Shown here one piece after another: positions 16,262-24,025 of a stretch of DNA of 46,277 bases. How positions within the stretch are numbered: position 1 is the first letter of the stretch; every line of letters starts with the position of its first letter. The DNA lies in contig JAAELK010000528.1 in the NCBI GenBank assembly GCA_024226935.1, positions 1 through 46,277 of the forward strand, written 5' to 3'. A program made the position numbers and the translations under genes. The notes beneath the pieces were generated by a model. The model did not search any database and had not been told where the DNA came from. It saw only the letters and a program-made list of their open reading frames with translations. Source of the stretch: Desulfobacteraceae bacterium (GTDB lineage: Bacteria; Desulfobacterota; Desulfobacteria; Desulfobacterales; Desulfobacteraceae).

Positions 16262-17377
16262 TTAATAGGCCGAATGATCCAGAATAAAAGAGATGGTTTG
16301 ATTCACCACCTCGTCCCTTAAAATATCCTGCTCCATGAAAAGTTCATGTTTTGACTCAAACCCAAATGGCAGATTATCACAATTGCCACCGGCATTATTG
16401 ATAGCTTCACAAATACCTGGAAAAACCGATGTATCCACTATCAAATCGTTTTGGGCTTCAAATATGACCATTGGTGTTTTAATAACAGATGCATTTTCAT
16501 GATCCCTTGCGTATCTTGAAGAATCGATCGCTTCATAGATCCAATTGAAGGTGTGGCCATTCACGTCCAATTCATTGTCGTTTTCCTGGAGAACATCATT
16601 CCATTTTGTCCACCGGACTTCACTGGTTGTAACTTTATTGTCTTCAAATTTGGCTTTCATAAAAAACTTGTTTCTGGGTCCAAGGGTTTCACCGAAAAAA
16701 GATTCTCCGAGGGCATAGAGCTTTCCCATTCCAAGTTTCACGGCAGTCTCTGCAATTTTATATGCTGTATTTTCACTCATACCACCTGTCCAAGGCTTCA
16801 GCATGGGTGAGCACAGAACTGCTCCGTCAAATGTATCTGGATTGTCTTCCATGAACCTGAAAGTAACCCATCCACCCAGGGAGTGACTGACGGCAAACAG
16901 CTGGGGCGGATTATTTTCTTGGACGATTGTATCGATAAAGGTTGTGTAATCGGTCACGTAGTCATCATAATCCTCAACATAGTCCTTATACTTATTGTTA
17001 AGCATTCTTTCAGAGTATCCCTGCCCCCTCAAATCCATAAGAAAAACCTGAAATCCCATCTGCCTCAAGATCTTCAAATCGTAAATCAATTCTGCATATT
17101 TTTTATAAGATTCCGTATCCCCATGCTGGATAACAATTGCCCCCTTATATGCATTATCATCCAGAAAATCTTGATTCAGGCGATCAAATTTAACATAGGC
17201 GATCTTCACCCCATCAACCCCGTTAAACGATTTAAATTCACCGGTATCATAATCAGCCATGACATATCTTTCATAATCATATTCAAAATCACCCTCAAAA
17301 ACTGCATAACTGTTCTCCAAAAAACCGGCCCAGATCAAAATCGTTGACAATAGTACCAATACGAATCCTTTTTTCAT
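16262..17377 (-). CDS. Exported alpha/beta hydrolase, lysophospholipase-like
   Basis: This 371-aa enzyme has a signal peptide (MKKGF, hydrophobic core, cleavage likely after NSYA near residue 25). I chose the ATG at 17377 because AAGGAGAG lies just before it; a longer frame begins at 17422. It shows the monoacylglycerol-lipase/lysophospholipase pattern: oxyanion region VIQHGDTESYKKYAEL, FLMDLRGQGYSER, and nucleophile Ser in AVSHSLGGW. The acid is probably the Asp in DLIVDTSVF and the His is in SKHELFMEQD near the C-terminus. It probably cleaves lipid esters in the periplasm or outside. Next to the nucleophile the motif reads SHSLG rather than GHSMG. It converges on the glycosyltransferase but need not be related to it. 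Confidence 0.85.
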   Translation of the reverse strand: MKKGFVLVLLSTILIWAGFLENSYAVFEGDFEYDYERYVMADYDTGEFKSFNGVDGVKIAYVKFDRLNQDFLDDNAYKGAIVIQHGDTESYKKYAELIYDLKILRQMGFQVFLMDLRGQGYSERMLNNKYKDYVEDYDDYVTDYTTFIDTIVQENNPPQLFAVSHSLGGWVTFRFMEDNPDTFDGAVLCSPMLKPWTGGMSENTAYKIAETAVKLGMGKLYALGESFFGETLGPRNKFFMKAKFEDNKVTTSEVRWTKWNDVLQENDNELDVNGHTFNWIYEAIDSSRYARDHENASVIKTPMVIFEAQNDLIVDTSVFPGICEAINNAGGNCDNLPFGFESKHELFMEQDILRDEVVNQTISFILDHSAY

Positions 17378-17577
17378 TCTTGCTCTCCTTAGATAATTTG
17401 TTTTTTTATACCCAACGAACAAAAACTAACTTTTACTATTTTAAAAAAATAATATAATCATATGATTCCATATAAGACAATTGTTTTTACAACAAAACCA
17501 TGTAACCCTTAGACTTCATTCAGAAAAAAAGTTACAATGTAAACCGATTTCTAATATAAGCTATATGGAGAGCAAAA

Positions 17578-18855
17578 ATGGGTTCAAGGGGAACAATAAA
17601 ATCTAATTTAAACGAAGATGGAAAATATATAGTCTCTTATTTCTTTAACCCACGGTGTGGAAACCATGGACATGCCTTTTTCACCGTGGCAATGGCAGAC
17701 AACCAATCCAGGTCAAGCTACAGCATAATTGGAGCATATGGGGCATGGTTCAGCCTTACCCATAAGGTTAAAATCACCATTGAAAAAATATACAAAACTC
17801 ATGAGCAAGGCACTATGCAGGGCTTACATTATCCTGTAAGCCGAACAGCCGCAAAGAATGTATTAAGATTTTTACACCACAGCCACCTGGAACAAACTCA
17901 AAAATTAGAAAATTATCCGCAATTCAACCTGTACTTTAATAATTGTCATGTTTTTGCCTCCTTTTGTTTATCCATGTGCGGAATATTTGATGAACGTTTA
18001 CAAAAATCCCTTACTCCGATCAAGTTTCCACTTAAAAAAACCAAAAATAAATATAGATTAAAATTTCATAAAGCTTCAAATCCCGATTACAATTTCCAAA
18101 ACTATATAGATGACGGGCATAATAAATTCATATACAAATATTACGAAATTTTAGCCGGGGGAAGCCAAAATATAGATGAAGACGAAGTACTATCAGATAG
18201 ATACAAAAATCTTTATGATGACATGTGCTATCCCTTTGTTCCGGATCTAAGAGTCATGGATGCAAAGGATGTCGACAGTAAGATTGGGGTATGGAAAATC
18301 ACCAATGAACAATCAAAAAGTATGGCACCGCTGATAACAGAACCCAGCATGCCAATGCAGTTTCCAGAAAGTTATTTTAATATAGCTAAAAATATTGTTA
18401 GAAACAACAGATACCATAAGGCAAAACTGGAAGCTCCCATCAGGCTGAAAATTGCCAAAACCATATTGACCGACTATTATACAAACAAACCCTGGCTCCA
18501 CTGGAACAGGCATAATACAGAACTTGCAAAACTTATTGTTAGAAAAATTAATAATACTTCAATACACCACATTGGAGAATTAAATCATTATATATTCAAT
18601 TATTTGTACCAGAATGGCGAAAAATTTTATAAGACCGGCAGCTTCTACAAACGACTGGCATTTATAAATATGTTCACTGCACAACAGCAGTTTCCACTTC
18701 CACTAGATCCCAAGCAGCACTTAATCGTGGATAAAACATGGCGCCGGCACCACACCCTGCCATCACTCAGGGCAATGAAGGGCCCTGGATTAAATGAAAA
18801 TTGGAAACGCCCCCGGCCCGTAAACAAACCAATGAAAGGGCCTGGTATATACTAA
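17578..18855 (+). CDS. Unrecognised protein, possible permuted-papain His/Cys fold
   Basis: I do not recognise this 425-aa protein as a whole. The N-terminal 150 residues have GNHGHAFFTVAM (His30, His32) followed by YFNNCHVFASF (Asn122, Cys123). His first and then an NC-x-x-F motif at the start of a helix is the order seen in permuted papain-like folds such as LRAT, PPPDE and some NlpC/P60 relatives, which act as peptidases, amidases or acyltransferases. The remaining 275 residues are helical, basic and aromatic-rich. The C-terminal tail repeats MKGPG (about residues 399 and 420). No signal peptide is seen. The start has a GGAGAG ribosome site. It precedes the P-ATPase by 51 bases but no functional link is evident. 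Confidence 0.6.
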   Translation: MGSRGTIKSNLNEDGKYIVSYFFNPRCGNHGHAFFTVAMADNQSRSSYSIIGAYGAWFSLTHKVKITIEKIYKTHEQGTMQGLHYPVSRTAAKNVLRFLHHSHLEQTQKLENYPQFNLYFNNCHVFASFCLSMCGIFDERLQKSLTPIKFPLKKTKNKYRLKFHKASNPDYNFQNYIDDGHNKFIYKYYEILAGGSQNIDEDEVLSDRYKNLYDDMCYPFVPDLRVMDAKDVDSKIGVWKITNEQSKSMAPLITEPSMPMQFPESYFNIAKNIVRNNRYHKAKLEAPIRLKIAKTILTDYYTNKPWLHWNRHNTELAKLIVRKINNTSIHHIGELNHYIFNYLYQNGEKFYKTGSFYKRLAFINMFTAQQQFPLPLDPKQHLIVDKTWRRHHTLPSLRAMKGPGLNENWKRPRPVNKPMKGPGIY

Positions 18856-18906
18856 TAAAGTTGGCTTAGATCCTAATATCATAAATGCTCAATATATAGG
18901 TGAATC

Positions 18907-21075
18907 ATGGCAAATGCGGTATTAAAAGTACATGGGATGGATTGTATAGATGAAGTCCGGGCAATAAAATCCGAGATGCGGGGTAAGGTTCCCGAAGACC
19001 AATTGCACTTTGACGTATTAAATGAAAAGCTTATTGTTACACTGACCGGAACCAGGATTGATCAAACCGAGGCAATTGCACTGATTAAAAAATCAGGCTT
19101 TAAAGCAGAGCCCTGGGAATCCTATATTACAAAAGACAGTTCTGAATCCTTTTTTGGCCGATATGGTCAATCATTAATGGCAAGCGGCAGCGCCCTGTTC
19201 TTGATCACAGGCTATACTATTCACGCCTATATGGATGGCTGGCTGGATGCCTTATCCGGGGGAGAATATACTGCCAATCATGTATATCCCTTATCTTCAA
19301 TTATTTTGTATTGTTTTGCAATAATCCTGGGAGCCTGGTTTGTCTTCCCAAAAGCATTAAATGCCTTAAAACGCTTTCGAGCGGATATGAATCTATTAAT
19401 GGTAATAGCTGTAATCGGTGCAATCACACTTCAACAATGGTTTGAAGCCGCCGCTGTCAGTACCTTGTTTGCATTGGCATTACTGCTTGAATCATGGAGT
19501 GTGGGAAGAGCCAGAAAAGCCATTAAATCTTTGATGTCACTGGCTCCTGAAACGGCCAGATTTTATGCCGACGACTCAATAGTTGAAAAACCATTAGGCC
19601 AGATAGAAATTGGAACCATCTGTCTTGTAAGACCCGGTGAACGGATCCCCTTTGACGGCAAAATCACCAAGGGCAACAGCTATATTAATGAGGCACCTAT
19701 CACAGGAGAATCATTACCAGTCGAAAAAAACGTGGGCGCAAATATCTATGCAGGCACCATAAATGGGGACCAGACACTGGAATTTGAGGTAATGAAATCT
19801 GTCCAGGACTCGACCCTGGCTCGCATTATATCAATGATTGAAGACGCACAATCTCGAAAGGCCGCAACGGAACAATGGGTGGAAAAATTTGCAGCAAGAT
19901 ATACGCCCATCATGATCGGTTTTGCCATACTTATTGCTATTCTCCCTCCCCTATTATTCAATGGAGATTGGTCCCGCTGGTTCTACGAGGCTTTGGTTAT
20001 TTTAGTGATTGCCTGCCCCTGCGCATTGGTTATTTCAACACCGGTAAGTATTGTTGCAGGATTAAGCCGTGCCGCAAGAAACGGTATCTTGATTAAGGGT
20101 GGAAATTATCTGGAGCGACCGGCTAAAGTTCGTGTGATAGCCTTTGATAAGACAGGTACTCTCACCAAGGCAAAGCCCGCCATTCAAGAAGTTGTTCCAC
20201 TTGATAACCACACAAAAGAACAACTATTAGCCAATGCCGCAGCATTGGAAATAAACAGCGACCACCCCCTGGCAAAAGCTATTATTTCCCATACAAAATC
20301 ACAAAAAATTAAGTTTGAAACGGCGGAGTCATTTGAGATCATCCAGGGAAAAGGTGCCCAAGGTCTTATAAATGGTAAACGATATTGGTTGGGAAGCCAT
20401 AACTTTGTGCATGACAACCTTTCAAAAGATGAGGCGTGTATTGTTCACGACAAGGCATTGGAGTTTGAAAATCAGGGACATTCCGTTGTGGTAATAGGAT
20501 GTGATGATCATATCTGCGGCTTAATCAGTATTGCAGATGAAATTCGTAACGAGGCTTATGATACCATTCAAAGGTTAAAACTATTGGGGGTGGAAAAACT
20601 CATCATGCTTACAGGCGATAATGAGGGGACTGCCAGAACGGTTGCTGCAAAACTTAAAATAGACTATAAAGCCCAATTATTGCCGGAAGACAAGGTATCT
20701 TATGTCCAGCAATTGCGTGACCAATATGAACATGTTGTTATGATAGGAGACGGCATCAATGATGCGCCAGCCATGGCCACGGCAGAATTTGGTGTGGCCA
20801 TGGGCGTGGCAGGTTCTGATGCTGCAATTGAAACAGCCGATATCGCCCTGATGTCAGATGAGCTATCCAAACTGCCATGGTTGATCCAACACTCTAAAAA
20901 TACCATCAACATCATTAAACAAAATATTTATTTTGCAATTGGAGTTAAAGCTGTCTTTATTGTTTTAGCACTCCTGGGCCTGGCAACATTGTGGATGGCA
21001 ATAGCCGCTGATATGGGAGCATCTTTAATTGTGATCTTCAATGGTTTACGACTCCTGAGAATGCGTAAAACATGA
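18907..21075 (+). CDS. Zn/Cd/Pb-type heavy-metal P1B-ATPase exporter
   Basis: This 722-aa inner-membrane pump has all the marks of P1B-2 ATPases. An N-terminal HMA-like domain has a GMDC motif with only one Cys (GMDCIDEV). The TGES motif of the actuator domain is at PITGESLPVEK, the CPC ion site is in ACPCALVIST, the phosphorylation Asp is in DKTGTLT, the HP motif is in NSDHPLAK, and MIGDGIND is present. The last helices carry DMGASLIVIFNGLRLLR, where the Asp of D-x-G and the downstream Asn are typical of Zn/Cd pumps. The expected role is export of Zn, Cd or Pb from the cytoplasm. No ArsR- or MerR-type regulator is adjacent. Confidence 0.95.
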   Translation: MANAVLKVHGMDCIDEVRAIKSEMRGKVPEDQLHFDVLNEKLIVTLTGTRIDQTEAIALIKKSGFKAEPWESYITKDSSESFFGRYGQSLMASGSALFLITGYTIHAYMDGWLDALSGGEYTANHVYPLSSIILYCFAIILGAWFVFPKALNALKRFRADMNLLMVIAVIGAITLQQWFEAAAVSTLFALALLLESWSVGRARKAIKSLMSLAPETARFYADDSIVEKPLGQIEIGTICLVRPGERIPFDGKITKGNSYINEAPITGESLPVEKNVGANIYAGTINGDQTLEFEVMKSVQDSTLARIISMIEDAQSRKAATEQWVEKFAARYTPIMIGFAILIAILPPLLFNGDWSRWFYEALVILVIACPCALVISTPVSIVAGLSRAARNGILIKGGNYLERPAKVRVIAFDKTGTLTKAKPAIQEVVPLDNHTKEQLLANAAALEINSDHPLAKAIISHTKSQKIKFETAESFEIIQGKGAQGLINGKRYWLGSHNFVHDNLSKDEACIVHDKALEFENQGHSVVVIGCDDHICGLISIADEIRNEAYDTIQRLKLLGVEKLIMLTGDNEGTARTVAAKLKIDYKAQLLPEDKVSYVQQLRDQYEHVVMIGDGINDAPAMATAEFGVAMGVAGSDAAIETADIALMSDELSKLPWLIQHSKNTINIIKQNIYFAIGVKAVFIVLALLGLATLWMAIAADMGASLIVIFNGLRLLRMRKT

Positions 21076-21110
21076 AAAACAAAAATGAGCTTAAATCCTA
21101 GTCCAGAGTA

Positions 21111-21143
21111 AAAATCCCGGGTCTCAAAAGACCCGGGATTTTT
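21111..21143. terminator. Bidirectional rho-independent terminator
   Basis: AAAATCCCGGGTCT and AGACCCGGGATTTTT pair perfectly across a short CAAA loop, with A and T runs on either side. It lies between the convergent P-ATPase and ROK kinase genes and can serve both. Confidence 0.95.
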
Positions 21144-21169
21144 ATATAAACCATACAAAAACAAAGCGA

Positions 21170-22078
21170 TTACAACACCAGACTGGCAGCCCCTATTACA
21201 GCACCTTCCGCTGTTGATATTTCAGAAACTAAAATTTTAGTCGTTCCCTTAAAAGCGGAAAAGACAAATTTATTATAATTTTTCTCAACATCGAATCTGA
21301 GCTTTTCACCAATGGTGGCAACCCCCCCGGCAAGAATAATGGCTTCGGGTGAAAACAAAGTCCCCATAATGGATAAACCATGGCCTAAATATTCTGCAGT
21401 TTGTTCAAAAACTTTGACCATTTGTGGATCATTATTATGGAAACGTTCCGAGATTTCTCTGAAGGTTAAATCTTCACCTGTGATCTCTTTTGCCGTTAAT
21501 TTGATACCCCGGACAGAACAATAATCTTCAAGATGCCCCCTGCCACCGCAACCACAATTTCGCCCATTTTTTTCTATCATTATATGGCCGCCTTCACTGG
21601 CCAGACCATTTGATCCGGAAAGCAATTTTCCATGGGATACGATTCCCGAACCAATACCTGTTCCAAGGGTGACAACAATAAAATGATCAAGACCTTTTGC
21701 CACACCCCATTTGCCTTCTCCGATTGCCGCAACATTTGCGTCATTTTCTAAAACAATCTTTTTATTCAAGACCTTTGAAAAAGGAGTCACAAGATTCACC
21801 GTCCCCCAATGTTTTATATTGGGAGGATTTTCTATACAGCCGGTTTTCCCGTTTCCATTTGGAGCCCCGACACCAATACCTATAATATCGGTATAATCTA
21901 TTTTTTTTCCATCGAGTAAAGATAAGACAGTCTTTTTTACTTTATTTGTATACTCATTAAAATTATCGGGGCCGGTGGTAGGAAAAGTTTGAAAATCCAA
22001 TAAAGATCCATCCTGGTCAACAAGACCAATCTTTGTATTTGTCCCGCCAATATCAATTCCAACTGCAATTTTCATCAT
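21170..22078 (-). CDS. ROK-family sugar kinase (glucokinase-like)
   Basis: This 302-aa cytoplasmic ATP-dependent sugar kinase starts at the ATG that overlaps the symporter stop (ATGA). A longer frame from 22120 exists but the extra residues do not look coding. It has the phosphate-binding GIDIGGTNTKIG, the catalytic Asp in VLENDANVAAIGE, GTGIGSGIV, and the ROK zinc motif built from GGHIMIEKN and CGCGGRGHLEDYCS. LAGGVATIGE forms the adenosine site. The tight overlap with a sodium:solute symporter suggests that it phosphorylates the imported sugar; glucose is the default guess for this family, but N-acetylated sugars are also possible. Confidence 0.9.
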   Translation of the reverse strand: MMKIAVGIDIGGTNTKIGLVDQDGSLLDFQTFPTTGPDNFNEYTNKVKKTVLSLLDGKKIDYTDIIGIGVGAPNGNGKTGCIENPPNIKHWGTVNLVTPFSKVLNKKIVLENDANVAAIGEGKWGVAKGLDHFIVVTLGTGIGSGIVSHGKLLSGSNGLASEGGHIMIEKNGRNCGCGGRGHLEDYCSVRGIKLTAKEITGEDLTFREISERFHNNDPQMVKVFEQTAEYLGHGLSIMGTLFSPEAIILAGGVATIGEKLRFDVEKNYNKFVFSAFKGTTKILVSEISTAEGAVIGAASLVL

Positions 22079-23754
22079 GAGAAATATCCCCATATAATAC
22101 CAATTATCACCAATAGACACAAAGAAAGAACAAAATCTTTTTTAGCATCAGTCATTACTATAATTTTTTTGTACCAACCATGGGTTACAACTGGTATTGT
22201 TTCATAGTCAGGTCTATCCATTTTAGAATCAGCCAGTGGTACAGATTTTCTGGACCAATCATGGGTTACAAGTTTTATTTTTTCATAATCGGGTTTTTCC
22301 GTCATCAAAGACACAACAATAAACAATACTGAACAAATAACAAACAAAAATACTGCAAAATTCAAGAAATTAATTGAAGCATAGGAAAGTAAAAAACCAT
22401 CTAAACTTGATCTGTTCATTTCAAGGATCAGTCTTGCCATGCCAAGAATAAAACCTCCGAACAGGGCAGTAAGAGCACCGGCACTATTTAATCTCCTAAT
22501 AAAAAGACCCAATAAAAATACAGAGGCTATGGGAGGAGATATATAAGCTTGAACCGATTGAAGATAGTTAAATAATGACCCTTGAACATATTTCATCAAG
22601 GGAATCCACAAAAGACCCGCAATAACAAGTACAACAGTTGCTATTTGACCAACTCTGATTAATTTTTTCTCAGTAGACCCAGGTTTCATTCTTTTATAGA
22701 TATCAAAGGTAATTAAGGTTGAACAAGAATTAAATACAGAAGATAAAGAAGACATCAATGCGGCTAATAATCCAGCTACTACCAACCCTTTAATGCCAAC
22801 GGGCAAAATTGCCGCTATCAGGGTGGGAAGCGCATGATCATTTGATGCAAGAGTAATCATGCCTTTTTGAACCATAACAAAAGCAATCATCCCGGGAATA
22901 ACAAATATAAATAATGGAAGTTGTTTTAAAAAGCCTCCAAATATAGTTCCTTTTCTTGCATTGGAAATATTTTTTGCAGAAAGAACCCTTTGAACTATAA
23001 ACTGATCTGTACACCAATACCAGACTCCCAGTATGGGAGCACCAAATAAGATACCGGTCCAGGGAAACTCAGGGTGACTTGCAACTTTCCACATATTGAA
23101 AAACTCAGGATCCAATGTTGCCCTCATACCGGACCATCCACCAATGTGTGAAAACCCTATGATAGTAACTAAAACAGCTCCGCCTATCATTATAAACATT
23201 TGAAGCATATCGGTATAGATAACAGCCTTTAACCCCCCCATGACAGTATAGATACCAGTGGCAATAACAATGGCAAAAGCCCCTGTCCAAAAATCAAAGC
23301 CGATGGCTTCAAAAACAACGGCCCCGGCAAAGATTGTCACCGATATTTTTGTCATTACGTAGGCAATTATGGAAATAAAGGAAAGATAATTTCTTGCTGT
23401 TTTATTATACCTGATCTGCAAAAATTCAGGCATTGTTGTAACACCACTTCTAATATAGAAAGGAACAAAAACCCAACCGAGCACCAAAAGAATAATTCCT
23501 GCTAAAATTTCAAATTGAGCAACGGCAACACCGCCTTTTGCACCGGCACCGGCAAGGCCAATCAGATGTTCAGAACCAATATTGGAAGCAAAAAGGGAAG
23601 CTCCTATGGCAAACCATCCTAGATTTCGCCCACCTAAAAAATAATCATCTGAATGTTTTTGATTCTTGTCAGTAACTTTCCAGGCAATAAAAAAAACAAG
23701 GAAAAAATAAGAAATAATAATAAAATAATCCAGAGCGGTCAGTGAAATATTCAT
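22075..23754 (-). CDS. Sodium:solute symporter (SSS/SGLT-like)
   Basis: This 559-aa membrane protein has about 14 hydrophobic helices. It matches the sugar branch of the SSS family: FLGGRNLGWFAIGASLFASNIGSEHLIGLAG in the early helices, YNKTARNYLS and GGLKAVIYTDMLQMF in the middle, and WYWCTDQFIVQRVLSAKN, the SGLT-type signature. A hydrophilic loop near residues 480-530 contains two similar segments (PDYEKIKLVTHDW and PDYETIPVVTHGW), an internal repeat before the last helix. The start has AAGGA seven bases upstream. It probably imports a hexose with Na+ and hands it to the overlapping ROK kinase. Confidence 0.92.
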   Translation of the reverse strand: MNISLTALDYFIIISYFFLVFFIAWKVTDKNQKHSDDYFLGGRNLGWFAIGASLFASNIGSEHLIGLAGAGAKGGVAVAQFEILAGIILLVLGWVFVPFYIRSGVTTMPEFLQIRYNKTARNYLSFISIIAYVMTKISVTIFAGAVVFEAIGFDFWTGAFAIVIATGIYTVMGGLKAVIYTDMLQMFIMIGGAVLVTIIGFSHIGGWSGMRATLDPEFFNMWKVASHPEFPWTGILFGAPILGVWYWCTDQFIVQRVLSAKNISNARKGTIFGGFLKQLPLFIFVIPGMIAFVMVQKGMITLASNDHALPTLIAAILPVGIKGLVVAGLLAALMSSLSSVFNSCSTLITFDIYKRMKPGSTEKKLIRVGQIATVVLVIAGLLWIPLMKYVQGSLFNYLQSVQAYISPPIASVFLLGLFIRRLNSAGALTALFGGFILGMARLILEMNRSSLDGFLLSYASINFLNFAVFLFVICSVLFIVVSLMTEKPDYEKIKLVTHDWSRKSVPLADSKMDRPDYETIPVVTHGWYKKIIVMTDAKKDFVLSLCLLVIIGIIWGYFS

Positions 23755-23951
23755 AGATAAATCCTTTTTTTAGTATATTTTTTTACATGTACTTCTACTC
23801 AAAAACAGCCGCCACTATTATAAATTTTTATCCAAAAAGCAAGTAAGCAATACAATATCATTATAGTAAAAAGAAAAGCGTTTTGACAAACCAGCAGCTT
23901 CTCTTTTCACCCATAAAATTGATCGTTATCATTACTAGGATAGATAAAATC

Positions 23952-23981
23952 TTGACATCTCAATACAAAATATGGGATAAG
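23952..23981 (+). promoter_or_regulatory. Sigma-70-type promoter for rapA
   Basis: A consensus TTGACA (23952-23957), an 18-base spacer and GATAAG (23976-23981) lie about 45 bases before the rapA ATG. The intergenic region back to 23755 is AT-rich and must also hold the divergent symporter promoter, which I could not define. Confidence 0.5.
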
Positions 23982-24025
23982 ATTTGACTTAATTCCCAAT
24001 ATTTCAAATATATAAAGACCTTAAG

